From assembly GCA_963803335.1 (NCBI GenBank), contig CAWDME010000011.1, positions 310,001 to 374,000 of the forward strand: DNA of 64,000 nt, written 5' to 3'. A model generated the notes under the pieces. The model was given only the letters and a program-made list of their open reading frames with translations. It searched no databases and was not told the origin of the DNA. Positions within the stretch are counted from its first letter, which is position 1. Each line of letters begins with the position of its first letter. The position numbers were made by a program, and so were the translations under genes. Source of the DNA: DASSUW01 sp963803335 (GTDB taxonomy: Bacteria; Actinomycetota; Thermoleophilia; Solirubrobacterales; Solirubrobacteraceae). Shown in pieces: positions 26,304-35,060 of this stretch.

Positions 26304-27557
26304 CTACGTCGTGAACTCGCCGGTTTCGTGCGGCCCGACACAGGCCACCGACATGGCCTCGGAGATCCCGCGCGCGACGGTGTTGACGTCGTCCAGCGTG
26401 GCGCGGTCGAGCGCCGCGATCGCGGCGTCGGGGTCGATGTCCTGGCCGAAGACCACCGACTGCGTCGCGGCGTAGCGGGCCACGGCGTTGGTGTTCTCGA
26501 ACGCGAGCACGCGGCGGCCGGCGGCGTAGGAGCGGGCACGCTCGAACTCCTCCTCGGTCGCGCCGTCGGTCCGCAGCTCGTCGACGATCTCACGCATCCT
26601 TGTATACGCCTCGATGCACTTGCCCGACTCCAGTCCGGCGGACAACTGCAGGATCGGCACATCCGAGAACGAGTGGTCGACGGAGTAGACCGAATAGGCG
26701 AGGCCGCGCTGCTCGCGGATCTCGTCGAAAAGCCGCGAGCCCATCGAGCCGCCCAGCAGCGTGGAGTAGACGCCGAGCGCCGCCCGCTGCGACGGGTCGC
26801 GCGGGTCGATCGACGGCCGGTATGAGAGCCGCAGGTGCGACTGGTTGGACTCGCGCATCTCCACCAGCGTCTGCGGTGAGAGCTGCGGGGCCGGCTCCGC
26901 CGACCCGTCCGGCGAAATCGAGGGAAAGCGGCCGAAGGACTCGACCAGCTCGCGGTCCTCGGGCACGTGCTCGAGGTTGCCGACGAGGAAGGCGCCGCCG
27001 CGTGAGCCCGCCCACTGGCGCGAGCGGAAGGCGACGATCGCCTCGCGCGTGAACGTCCGCAGGTGCTCCTCGGGGCCGAGCACGGGCCGCCCGAGTGGGT
27101 GATCGCCGAACGCGGCCCGGTCGATCAGCATCTCGGCCACCACCGACGGCTGGTCGTGGGCGCGCGCGATCTCCTGGATGACGACGCCGCGCTCGCGGTC
27201 GAGCTCCTCGGCGTCGATCTTCGGACGGCCGACGAAGTCGGTCAGCAGATCGATCGCGTCGCCGACGACCTCGGCCCGGCACGTGATGTGGAAGGCCACG
27301 AGGTCGTGCGACGTGTACGCGTTGAGCACGGCGCCCATCCGCTCGGCCGTCTCGTTGACCTTGCGGTAGTCGTCGTACTTCTCGCCGCCCTTGAACACCA
27401 GGTGCTCGAGGAAGTGGGCCATGCCGTTCTCCTCGGGCCGCTCGGTGCGGGCGCCGGCCTCGAAGGCCACCAGCACGGTGGTCGCCCGCGTGCCCGGGAT
27501 CTCGATCCGGTGGATGGGCAGCCCGGACGGGAGGGTCGAGGATTCGATGCGCGCCAT
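26304..27557 (-). CDS. M16 family zinc metallopeptidase (processing-peptidase type)
   Basis: 417 residues, the usual length of a single-chain M16B peptidase. The inverted zinc motif H-x2-E-H is in MAHFLEHLVFKG near 47-55, with the distal Glu in ERGVVIQEIA. The C-terminal half is an inactive M16 repeat (SYRPSIDPRDPSQRAALGVYSTLLGGSMGSRLFDEIREQRGLAYS-type). Cytoplasmic by sequence. ATG 27557 (MARIESSTLP) gives the family start; the open frame extends further upstream without support. Located head-to-head with ftsE. Confidence 0.92.
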   Translation of the reverse strand: MARIESSTLPSGLPIHRIEIPGTRATTVLVAFEAGARTERPEENGMAHFLEHLVFKGGEKYDDYRKVNETAERMGAVLNAYTSHDLVAFHITCRAEVVGDAIDLLTDFVGRPKIDAEELDRERGVVIQEIARAHDQPSVVAEMLIDRAAFGDHPLGRPVLGPEEHLRTFTREAIVAFRSRQWAGSRGGAFLVGNLEHVPEDRELVESFGRFPSISPDGSAEPAPQLSPQTLVEMRESNQSHLRLSYRPSIDPRDPSQRAALGVYSTLLGGSMGSRLFDEIREQRGLAYSVYSVDHSFSDVPILQLSAGLESGKCIEAYTRMREIVDELRTDGATEEEFERARSYAAGRRVLAFENTNAVARYAATQSVVFGQDIDPDAAIAALDRATLDDVNTVARGISEAMSVACVGPHETGEFTT

Positions 27558-27729
27558 ATATGTAACGTCGCACATTCGACTGCGCGCCGACGGCGCCGCC
27601 GCCTGCGACATCGGACCCCGGCGCGCAGCGAATGGGCGAAACTCCCGTTCGGGCTAAGGTGTCTCCGCTGCAAGGTCGGTTTCAAGAAAGGGCTGCGCCC
27701 CTTCGCTCGGAATACCCTCCTTGGTCGCG

Positions 27730-28551
27730 ATGGCTGCAACCGAACGTCACGTCCGTACGCGCCGCGAGCGCTCCAATGTGCCTCCCGCCCCCGTGGCGCG
27801 GCCGGCCGCGCCTGGCGCGGTGATCGACTTCGCCGACGTCACGAAGGTCTACGACAGCGGCGACACGGGCCTCGAGAGCGTCTCGTTCGCGATCCAGCCG
27901 GGCGAGTTCGTCTTCCTCGTCGGCGCATCGGGCTCGGGCAAGTCGACCACGATGCGCCTGCTGATCAAGGAGACCGAGCTGACCTCCGGGCGCATCCTCG
28001 TCGCCGGGCGCGACCTGGGCGAGATCCCGCGTCGTCGCGTCCCCTACTACCGCCGCAACCTCGGAGTGGTGTTCCAGGACTACAAGCTGCTGCCGAACCG
28101 GACGGTCTACGAGAACGTCGCCTACGCGTTGCAGGTCACGGGCGGCACGCGTCGCGAGATCCGCGAGAAGGTGCCGGACGTCCTGCGCCTGACCGGCCTG
28201 TCGCTCAAGCTCCACAGCCGTCCCGACCAGCTCTCCGGCGGCGAGCAGCAGCGCGTCTCGATGGCGCGCGCGTTCGTGAACCATCCGCCGCTGCTGCTGG
28301 CCGACGAGCCAACCGGCAACCTCGATCCCGAGACCTCGATCGGGATCATGCAGCTGCTCTACCGCATCAACAAGACCGGCACGACCGTCGTCGTCGCGAC
28401 CCATGACGTCGAGATGGTCAACAAGATGCGCCGCCGCGTGATCGAGCTCTCGCACGGGCGCGTCGTGCGTGACGAGCAGGCCGGCGCGTACGCCGCGCGT
28501 GAGAGCACGCGCGAGTTCGCCGTGCGGATGCGCGGGGCGGATCTGGAATGA
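27730..28551 (+). CDS. ftsE: Cell division ATP-binding protein FtsE
   Basis: 273 residues: an extra basic-proline-rich N terminus of about 38 residues, then an ABC ATPase domain with Walker A GASGSGKST, the signature LSGGEQQRVSMARA, Walker B LLLADEPTGN and switch His in ATHD. FtsEX works at the septum to activate peptidoglycan hydrolases. ATG 27730 is chosen; a TTG three codons upstream is possible. It overlaps ftsX by four bases. The 172 bases before it hold a possible TAAGGT -10 element at 27655-27660 and nothing else I can name. Confidence 0.95.
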   Translation: MAATERHVRTRRERSNVPPAPVARPAAPGAVIDFADVTKVYDSGDTGLESVSFAIQPGEFVFLVGASGSGKSTTMRLLIKETELTSGRILVAGRDLGEIPRRRVPYYRRNLGVVFQDYKLLPNRTVYENVAYALQVTGGTRREIREKVPDVLRLTGLSLKLHSRPDQLSGGEQQRVSMARAFVNHPPLLLADEPTGNLDPETSIGIMQLLYRINKTGTTVVVATHDVEMVNKMRRRVIELSHGRVVRDEQAGAYAARESTREFAVRMRGADLE

Positions 28552-29447
28552 AGCTCGGTTTCTTCCTGCGCGAGGCGCTGCGCGCGCTCAAGCGCAATGC
28601 CGTCCCGTCGTTCGCCGCGATGGCGACCGTGCTCGTGACCGTGATGCTGCTCGGCGTCTTCATCCCCGTCGTGCAGGCCACCACCGGCGCCGCCAACGAG
28701 GTGCGGGGTCGCGTGATCGCCGACGTGTTCCTGCAGAACGACGCCAGCAACGGCGACATCGCGCGCGTCAAGAACCTGCTCGAGAACGACACGCCGCACG
28801 TATCGAGCGTCGAGTACGTCTCCAAGGAGAAGGCGTACGCGGCGGAGAAGAAGAAGCACCCCGAGGCCTACGGCGCGCTGGGCGACGCGAACCCGCTGCC
28901 GCCGATGTTCCGCGTCACGCCCGACGACCCGGACAACGTCAACAAGATCATCAACGCGCTGTCGCCGATAGGCCCCGGCGGCGACCGGACGACGACCGAC
29001 TCGGCGATCGACGAGGTCTCCAACCGGCGTGAGGACACGAACAAGATCCTCTCGGTCACGCGTGTCGTGAAGCTCACGACCGCGCTGCTGGCCGCGCTGC
29101 TGGTGATCGCCTCGGTGCTGCTGATCGCCAACACGATCCGGCTGTCGCTGTACTCGCGCCGTCGCGAGGTCGAGGTGATGAAGCTCGTCGGCGCGACCGA
29201 CTGGTTCATCCGCTGGCCGTTCGTGATCGAGGGCGTGCTCCTCGGCGCGCTCGGTGGCCTGATCGCCGTGCTGCTGCTCGCCGTGCTGAAGATCGCGCTG
29301 ATCGACCCGCTGGCCGACCAGTTCGAGCTGATCGCGGCGCCGAACACGATGAACTTCCCGCTGCTGATCGCGCTGCTGCTCGGCGCCTCGGTTGCGGTCT
29401 CGGCGGCCGGCTCGGGCATCTCGCTGCGCCGCTTCCTCCGTGTTTAG
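28548..29447 (+). CDS. ftsX: Cell division protein FtsX
   Basis: 299 residues with four membrane helices: one near 20-45, an extracytoplasmic loop of about 120 residues (VFLQNDASNGDIARVKNLL..., the region that contacts hydrolases), then three C-terminal helices in an FtsX/MacB permease domain (SRRREVEVMKLVGATDWFIRWPF). Start ATG overlaps the ftsE stop. Partner of FtsE in the FtsEX complex; the S41 protease gene follows 37 bases downstream and may share the transcript. Confidence 0.95.
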   Translation: MKLGFFLREALRALKRNAVPSFAAMATVLVTVMLLGVFIPVVQATTGAANEVRGRVIADVFLQNDASNGDIARVKNLLENDTPHVSSVEYVSKEKAYAAEKKKHPEAYGALGDANPLPPMFRVTPDDPDNVNKIINALSPIGPGGDRTTTDSAIDEVSNRREDTNKILSVTRVVKLTTALLAALLVIASVLLIANTIRLSLYSRRREVEVMKLVGATDWFIRWPFVIEGVLLGALGGLIAVLLLAVLKIALIDPLADQFELIAAPNTMNFPLLIALLLGASVAVSAAGSGISLRRFLRV

Positions 29448-29484
29448 CTGCATCTGACGCACCGTCGCTACCGTGGTGCCGGTC

Positions 29485-30663
29485 ATGCGCCGTGTCTCTG
29501 CCCTGCCCGTGCTGCTGTTCATGGCCGCGATCGCGTTGATCGTGGGCATCTACCTGGGCGGGCACCCATCGACGCTCCCCAAGCCGGTGCGCGACGTGTT
29601 CGTCAAGGACAGCGACGGGCAGGTCTACGACGAGGCGATCGACACGCTCACGCGCGACTACTACCGCAACGTCGACCGCAAGCAGCTGCTCGACCAGTCG
29701 CTCGACCGGGCGGTCCGCTCGCTCGACGACCGCTTCTCCAACTACTTCGCCCCGCACGACTTCGCCGACTTCCAGCAGGCCACCGAGGGTCGCTTCGAGG
29801 GCGTCGGCATGACCGTCGAGCCCGTCGACAACGGCCTCCGCGTGATCACCGTCTACCAGGGGTCGCCCGCGGACAAGGGCGGCCTGAAGAGCGGCGACGT
29901 GATCACCCACGTCAACGGCAAGTCGATCGCGGGCGCCAGCTCGGAGGAGTCGACGACGCGCATCAAGGGGCCGGCCGGCACTGATGTGAAGCTGACCGTG
30001 CGCAGCGGCAAGGACACGCGCGTGCTGACGCTCAAGCGCGCCGAGGTCGCGATCCCGGTCGTGCGCTCCGAGATGCGCCAGTCCGACGGGCGCAAGATCG
30101 CCTACGTCCACCTCGCGGGCTTCACCGCCGGCGCCGGCGACGCGGTGCGCGCCGCCGTCAAGAAGCTGCTCGGCCAGGGCGCGAAGAGCGTCGTCCTGGA
30201 CCTGCGCGACAACGGCGGCGGCCTACTGAACGAGGCCGTGAGCGTCTCCTCGATCTTCATTCCCGACGGCCGCATCGTCAGCACCAAGGGCCGCGCCCGC
30301 GCGGAGCACGTCTACGAGGCGACGGGCGGCGCGATCAACCAGAGCATCCCGGTCGTCGTGCTCGTCAACGATCACAGCGCGTCCGCCTCGGAGATCGTCA
30401 CCGGCGCATTGCAGGACCGCCATCGCGCGACCGTCGTCGGCACGCACACGTTCGGGAAGGGCGTCTTCCAGGAGATCGAGCCGCTGTCGAACGGCGGCGC
30501 GCTCGACATCACGGTCGGCGAGTACTTCCTGCCCAGCGGACGCAACCTCGGCGGCGGCGGCGTGACGCGCGGCGCCGGCGTGACGCCGGACGTGAAGGCC
30601 AAGGACAACCCGAAGACGCCGCGCGACGAGGCGCTGCTCGCCGCGCTGCACGAGGCGGCGTGA
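29485..30663 (+). CDS. S41 family C-terminal processing protease
   Basis: 392 residues: an N-terminal membrane anchor (VLLFMAAIALIVGIYLGG), a PDZ domain (about 110-200, GVGMTVEPVDNG, GLKSGDVITHVNGKSI) and a tail-specific protease domain. The catalytic Ser is in NDHSASASEIVTGAL and the Lys in GTHTFGKGVFQ. Known CtpA-type enzymes degrade or mature envelope proteins, sometimes hydrolases controlled by FtsEX, which fits its place after ftsEX. ATG 29485 is preferred to GTG 29473. The stop overlaps the next GTG start. Confidence 0.93.
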   Translation: MRRVSALPVLLFMAAIALIVGIYLGGHPSTLPKPVRDVFVKDSDGQVYDEAIDTLTRDYYRNVDRKQLLDQSLDRAVRSLDDRFSNYFAPHDFADFQQATEGRFEGVGMTVEPVDNGLRVITVYQGSPADKGGLKSGDVITHVNGKSIAGASSEESTTRIKGPAGTDVKLTVRSGKDTRVLTLKRAEVAIPVVRSEMRQSDGRKIAYVHLAGFTAGAGDAVRAAVKKLLGQGAKSVVLDLRDNGGGLLNEAVSVSSIFIPDGRIVSTKGRARAEHVYEATGGAINQSIPVVVLVNDHSASASEIVTGALQDRHRATVVGTHTFGKGVFQEIEPLSNGGALDITVGEYFLPSGRNLGGGGVTRGAGVTPDVKAKDNPKTPRDEALLAALHEAA

Positions 30664-32417
30664 AGCGCCGGCCGGCGCCGCCGCAGGAGGAGCGCGCGCA
30701 CCCAGGGCCGGTCGTGGCCGTGCTCGAGCGCCACGGCCGCTTTCTCGCCGCCACGCCATTCTTTGCCCGCGGCCGCCGCATCAGCCTGGACCGCTCGCGC
30801 ACGGGCGGCGCGCGGCCCGGCGACCTCGTGCTCGTCGAACCGCACGGCCGCGGCGGCGGCCACGGCCGGGTGGTCCGGCAGATCGGCCGCCCCGACGTCG
30901 CGCGCGACGTGATCGAGGCCCTGATGCTCGACCGCGGGCTGCGCCGGCGCTTCGACCCGCTGGCCGAGCGCGAGGCGCGCGAGGCGCCGTCGCGCGTGCC
31001 GGAGGTGCCGCGGCTCGACCTGCGCGACCTGCCCACGTTCACGATCGACCCGCCGACGGCGCGCGACTTCGACGACGCGATCTCCGCGCAGCGGCTCGAC
31101 GACGGGGCGGTGCGCGTGTGGGTGCACATCGCCGACGTCGCCGCGCACGTACGGCCCGACTCGCACGTCGAGCGCGAGGCGTTCCGGCGCGGCACGTCGG
31201 TGTACGTGCCCGGCGCGGTCGAGCCGATGCTGCCGGAGGCGCTGTCGAACCAGGCGTGCTCGCTCGTGCCCGACCAGGACCGGCTGGCGGTGACCGTCGA
31301 GATGGACCTCGAGGGCGCCAAGCGCCGCCGCGTGGCCTTCCACCGCACGATCATCCGCTCGGACCGGCGACTCACCTATCCCGAGGTCGACGCGATCTTC
31401 GCGGGCCGCGAGCGTGCCGAGGAGCCGTGGGCCGAGCCGCTCGCGGCGGCGCGGCGCGCGGCCGACGCGCTCCAGGCCGCACGCGAGGCGCAGGGCGCGC
31501 TGGAGGTCGAGTCGGAGGAGCCCGAGTTCGCGTTCTCGCGCGAGGGGCACGTCACGGGGCTGGTGCCGAGCGAGCAGACGGAGTCGCACCGCCTGATCGA
31601 GCACCTGATGATCGCCGCCAACGAGGCCGTCGCGACGCTGCTGGAGACCCGCAAGCTGCCGACGCTGTACCGCGTCCATGAGCGGCCCGAGCCGCTGCGC
31701 GTCCAGCGGCTCGCCGAGCAGCTCGAGTCGCTCGACATCCCGACGCCTCCGCTGCGCGAGACGATGACGCCGCAGCAGGCGGCCGACGCGGTCGCCGACA
31801 TGGCGCGATCGGTCGCGCAGGAGGTGCGCCGGCGCGAAGGGCACGGGCGGCTCGCCTTCACGTCGCTGGTGCTGCGGTCGCTCAAGCAGGCGCACTACGC
31901 GCCGAAGAACGTCGGCCACGCCGGGCTGCGGTCACCCGCCTACTGCCACTTCACGTCGCCGATCCGGCGTTACCCCGACCTCGTCTGCCACCGCGCGCTG
32001 CTCAACGCGATCGGCGCCGGGGAGGACCCGCCGCCACCGTCGCGGCTCGAAGCCGCGGCCGAGTGGTCCTCCCAGCGCGAGCGCGACGCGATGGCGATCG
32101 AGCGCCGGGCCGACGCCGTCGCGCGCTGCTTCCTGCTCGAGGCCGCGCTGTTCGAGCGCGGGTGGCAGAGCGAGTGGCGCGGCGAGGTCGCCGGCGTGAT
32201 CGGCGCGGGCGCGTTCGTCGCGTTCGGCGAAGGGCAGGAGGGACTCCTCCCCGTGCGCCGCCTGCGCCACGACTGGTGGGAACTCAACGAGCTCGAGACG
32301 ATGCTGATCGGCGCCGACAGCGGCAAGCGGATCCGTCTCGGGGACCAGGTCACCGTGCAGGTCGAGAAGGTGGACGCGCCGCGCGGGCGCGTCGACCTGT
32401 CACCAGTGGAGCTGTGA
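30660..32417 (+). CDS. RNB-domain exoribonuclease (RNase R/II family)
   Basis: 585 residues. After a short OB-like N terminus, the RNB domain begins with TIDPPTARDFDDAIS (catalytic Asp cluster) and includes VHIADVAAHV, MLPEALSNQACSLVP, IEHLMIAANEAVA, HFTSPIRRYPDLVCHR and an S1-like C terminus. It degrades structured RNA 3' to 5' and, as RNase R in other bacteria, works with SmpB/tmRNA; smpB lies 1.1 kb downstream. GTG 30660 overlaps the protease stop (GTGA). Shorter than E. coli RNase R. The end overlaps the convergent MFS relic by 68 bases. Confidence 0.93.
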   Translation: MKRRPAPPQEERAHPGPVVAVLERHGRFLAATPFFARGRRISLDRSRTGGARPGDLVLVEPHGRGGGHGRVVRQIGRPDVARDVIEALMLDRGLRRRFDPLAEREAREAPSRVPEVPRLDLRDLPTFTIDPPTARDFDDAISAQRLDDGAVRVWVHIADVAAHVRPDSHVEREAFRRGTSVYVPGAVEPMLPEALSNQACSLVPDQDRLAVTVEMDLEGAKRRRVAFHRTIIRSDRRLTYPEVDAIFAGRERAEEPWAEPLAAARRAADALQAAREAQGALEVESEEPEFAFSREGHVTGLVPSEQTESHRLIEHLMIAANEAVATLLETRKLPTLYRVHERPEPLRVQRLAEQLESLDIPTPPLRETMTPQQAADAVADMARSVAQEVRRREGHGRLAFTSLVLRSLKQAHYAPKNVGHAGLRSPAYCHFTSPIRRYPDLVCHRALLNAIGAGEDPPPPSRLEAAAEWSSQRERDAMAIERRADAVARCFLLEAALFERGWQSEWRGEVAGVIGAGAFVAFGEGQEGLLPVRRLRHDWWELNELETMLIGADSGKRIRLGDQVTVQVEKVDAPRGRVDLSPVEL

Positions 32418-33045
32418 GCGCGGTGGCGGCGAGCGCCGCCGCCAGCACCTCCGCCACGGGGAGGTAGCCGCCGAGCGCGGCCACTCCTGCCGCCGCGCCG
32501 AGGGGACCGAGCGCCCGCGCGCCGTTGATACACGCGCCGAGCACTCCCGACACGGCGCCGTAGCTCGCGGGGCCGAACAGGTGTGCTGGAGCGCTGGCCG
32601 ACAGCATCGTCATCATGCCGCCGCCGATCCCGAACAGCACGGCGAACGCGAGGATGGCCGCGGGCGAGTCGTCCAGCGCCAGCAGGACGAGCGCACCTGC
32701 CAGCGCTCCGAAGGCGACCGGTAGCGCCGCGGTCAGCCGCGTGGTGAACCACTTGGCCACCACGGTGAAGGCGGCGCCGTAGGTCACCGCGGCCATCGCC
32801 GCCCCGAGCACGACGAAGTCGGCGTACAGGGCGGCAGCGCCGTTGACGCGCGACCACACGAGTACGGCCGCCGCCGCGACGGCCGAGCCGGCGGTCATCA
32901 CCGCCCGCGGGTCGGCGTGGTCGAGCAGCCAGCCGATCCAGATGCCGGCGAGTGCCGAGGTGCCGAGCGCGATCGTCGCCGCCAGCGCGACGACGATCGC
33001 GCGCCCGCGCCGTCGCTCTAGCCGCGCGCCCAGATGTTCGCGCAC
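32350..33045 (-). pseudogene. Internally deleted MFS transporter relic
   Basis: A 231-residue open frame with MFS features but barely half the usual 400 residues. The start REHLG leads into a TM2-3-like block with WLLDHADPRAVMTAGS (the loop 2-3 motif region) and a TM4-like VTYGAAFTVVAKWF. It then jumps to a TM9-12-like block (AFAVLFGIGGGMM, LFGPASYGAVSGVLG, ALGGYLPV). TM1 and about TM5-8 seem absent. The GTG start lies inside the DUF4395 gene, so no upstream exon can exist. It overlaps the convergent RNase gene by 68 bases. It may be non-functional; the frame is still open. Confidence 0.55.
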
Positions 33046-33485
33046 TCGACGCAGACCGACTCGGGCACGACGCCGAGGCGCATCAGCACACCGAAGATCT
33101 GGCAGCCGAGGCAGATCGCCACGATCGACTCCAGGGCGGCGGCGACGACCAGCATGCCGAGCAGCACGTCGGCGGCGGTGGTGGCGCCGGCGAGCGCGAG
33201 GATCGCGGCACTCGTCGTGATCGCCGCGCCCATGCCCTGGGCGAAGCGCTTGGGCGGACCGGCCACGTACTTCGGGTCACCGAGCTGCGGCGCCGCCACG
33301 CGCGTGGCGAACTGGCCGAGCGGGCTGAGCGTCGGTCCGGTGAGCACGCGCGCCCAGAACCCGTACGCGAGCGGGATCAGCAGCCAGTAGGCCGACGTGA
33401 GCAGCGTGATCAGCGCGACTACCATCACCACGCCGGCTACGACCCGTGCGGCCTTCTCGTTGACCGGGTTGGGAAACGAGAACAC
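33018..33485 (-). CDS. DUF4395 membrane protein
   Basis: 155 residues with about four membrane helices (ARVVAGVVMVVALITLLT, WLLIPLAYGFWARVL, AITTSAAILALAGA, LGMLVVAAALESIVAIC). Two CxxC-like pairs occur near the C terminus: CLGCQIF and CVECANIW. This matches the DUF4395 family, sometimes linked to thiol-disulfide or sulfur chemistry; function unproven. Its start (ATG 33485) is divergent from smpB with 78 bases between them. The 3' end overlaps the MFS relic by 28 bases. Confidence 0.82.
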   Translation of the reverse strand: MFSFPNPVNEKAARVVAGVVMVVALITLLTSAYWLLIPLAYGFWARVLTGPTLSPLGQFATRVAAPQLGDPKYVAGPPKRFAQGMGAAITTSAAILALAGATTAADVLLGMLVVAAALESIVAICLGCQIFGVLMRLGVVPESVCVECANIWARG

Positions 33486-33563
33486 GGCCTTGAATTGTAG
33501 GAAAAGCGATCAAGAATGCGGCTTACTCACACTCGCAAGCTCGCGTGAGCGCCTTGACTAGAC

Positions 33564-34004
33564 ATGCCTGATATCGCTCGCAACCGCCAAGCCAGCCACC
33601 GCTACCACCTGCTCGACAGGTGGGAGGCGGGCCTCGTGCTGACCGGCACCGAGGTCAAGTCGCTGCGCGAGGGCAAGGCGCAGATCAAGGACGGCTACGC
33701 CGCTCTGCGCGACGGCGAGGTCTGGCTGCACAACGTCCACATCCCGCCGTACGCGCCCGCCTCGCGCGAGAACCACGAGCCGGAGCGCTCGCGCAAGCTG
33801 CTCATGCACAAGCACGAGATCGAGCGCCTGATCGGCAAGACGCGCGAGAAGGGGCTGACGCTGGTCCCGACACGGCTGTACTTCTCCGGCGGCCGCGCCA
33901 AGGTCGAGATCGCGCTCGCGCGCGGCAAGGACGTCGGCGACAAGCGCCAGTCGATCAAGGAGCGCGAGATGAAGCGGGAGATGGAGCGCGCGATCAGGCG
34001 GTGA
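33564..34004 (+). CDS. smpB: SsrA-binding protein SmpB
   Basis: 146 residues. Standard SmpB: IARNRQASHRYHLLDRWEAG, GTEVKSLREGKAQIKDGYA, the PPYAPASRENHEPERSRKLLMHK block, and the C-terminal KDVGDKRQSIKEREMKREMERAIRR tail that fills the empty mRNA channel. It delivers tmRNA to stalled ribosomes. The tmRNA gene lies at 39110, 5 kb downstream, and an RNase R-type gene is 1.1 kb upstream. It overlaps the convergent dehydrogenase gene by 11 bases. Confidence 0.97.
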   Translation: MPDIARNRQASHRYHLLDRWEAGLVLTGTEVKSLREGKAQIKDGYAALRDGEVWLHNVHIPPYAPASRENHEPERSRKLLMHKHEIERLIGKTREKGLTLVPTRLYFSGGRAKVEIALARGKDVGDKRQSIKEREMKREMERAIRR

Positions 34005-34917
34005 GGACCGCCTTGCCCGGGACCCGGCGGTCGAGCAGCGCCTGCAGCGCGTCATCGGGCTCCCACAGGCTGCCCGTGAGGCCGATCTGCGGGTCGAGGC
34101 GGCCGGCGGCCAGCTCGTCGATCAGCAGCTTGAGATCGCGCTGCCCCGAGCCGTGGGACTCGAGCTCGTGGAACACGGTGAGGCCGTAGAGGCGCGGGCC
34201 GCCGCGGCCGTAGAAGCTCGACACGTCGAACGTCGTCAGGTCCGGCGAGGAGGCGCCGAAGGCGACGACCGTTCCCTTGGGCGCGACGCGGGTGAGCGCG
34301 GCGGCAAGGCTGGCGCCACCGACCGACTCGAGCAGCAGGTCGAACGGCTCGCCCTCCGGCTCGAGCTCGGTGATCAGCTCGTCGGCGCCGAGCGCTTCGA
34401 GGCCGTGTCCGCGCTCAAGGGTGCGAACCACGCCGGTCACGTGGGCGCCGGCGCGGTGGGCGAGCTGGATCGCGAACCGGCCGACGCCGCCGGCCGCGCC
34501 GGTGACGAGCACGCGGCGGCCGAGCAGCGGGCCGCCGACCTCGAGCGCGCGGATCGCCGTGAGGCCGGCCACGGGGAGCGTGGAGGCGGCCGCGAGCGAC
34601 ACGTGGTCGGGCAACCCGGCGAGGCGGCTGGTGGCGATGGCGACGCGCTCGGCCCAGCCGCCCTGGTCGGCCATCCCCACCACGCGCGTGCCCGCCTTCG
34701 GGCCGCTGCCGTCGGCGGCCTCCGCGGCGATCACGCCGGCGACGTCCCAGCCGGGGATCGTTCCCTCCCGGCGCTCCGGCAGCCGCCGGATCTCGCCGCG
34801 GTTGAGGGAGACGGCCCGGACCTCGACGAGCGCCTCGTCCGGGCCCGGATGCGGCTCGGGCGCCTCCGTGAGGGAGACGCCCGAGCTGGAGGAGCGGTCC
34901 GCGACAAGCGCGCGCAT
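33994..34917 (-). CDS. Zinc-type alcohol dehydrogenase-like / quinone oxidoreductase (MDR family)
   Basis: 307 residues of the medium-chain dehydrogenase/reductase superfamily: a GroES-like N terminus (PGPDEALVEVRAVSLNRGEI, PGWDVAGVIA) and a Rossmann domain with VLVTGAAGGVGRFAIQLA. Catalytic zinc cysteines are missing, which points to a zinc-independent quinone reductase/enoyl reductase type. ATG 34917 overlaps the TGA of a 27-codon leader ORF (TGATG), and no separate ribosome site is evident, so translation is probably coupled. Two dyads upstream (35022-35060) suggest tight transcriptional control. Confidence 0.88.
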   Translation of the reverse strand: MRALVADRSSSSGVSLTEAPEPHPGPDEALVEVRAVSLNRGEIRRLPERREGTIPGWDVAGVIAAEAADGSGPKAGTRVVGMADQGGWAERVAIATSRLAGLPDHVSLAAASTLPVAGLTAIRALEVGGPLLGRRVLVTGAAGGVGRFAIQLAHRAGAHVTGVVRTLERGHGLEALGADELITELEPEGEPFDLLLESVGGASLAAALTRVAPKGTVVAFGASSPDLTTFDVSSFYGRGGPRLYGLTVFHELESHGSGQRDLKLLIDELAAGRLDPQIGLTGSLWEPDDALQALLDRRVPGKAVLTA

Positions 34918-35000
34918 CACGAGGTGGGGAGCCCGGTGAAGACCACGATGCGTTTGAACGGCGGCCGCTTGGGAGGCGGTGAGGAGGGAGAGGGGTCCAT
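34917..35000 (-). CDS. Possible 27-residue leader peptide coupled to the dehydrogenase
   Basis: ATG 35000 has a GGAG ribosome site five bases upstream. The frame encodes a proline- and lysine-rich peptide (MDPSPSSPPPKRPPFKRIVV...). Its TGA overlaps the dehydrogenase ATG as TGATG. In-frame ATGs at 35015 and 35033 exist, but the latter sits within the putative -10. The peptide resembles no family I know. It may act only to couple translation, and the Pro run could stall ribosomes. Existence is inferred from signals alone. Confidence 0.4.
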   Translation of the reverse strand: MDPSPSSPPPKRPPFKRIVVFTGLPTS

Positions 35001-35021
35001 CGGATCTCCAGTCATCCGTTG

Positions 35022-35060
35022 TTCGATGAGCATCGTATCAAACCTTCGATGGCTATCGAA
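35022..35060. promoter_or_regulatory. Tandem operators TTCGAT-N4-ATCG(A/T)A
   Basis: Two near-identical 16-bp dyads, TTCGAT-GAGC-ATCGTA at 35022-35037 and the perfect TTCGAT-GGCT-ATCGAA at 35045-35060, lie 23 bp centre to centre upstream of the leader ORF and dehydrogenase. The reverse strand offers TACGAT as -10 inside the first dyad, so binding would block transcription. The second overlaps the last two codons of the LysR gene. The spacing equals two helical turns, favouring cooperative binding by an unknown regulator. Confidence 0.6.
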
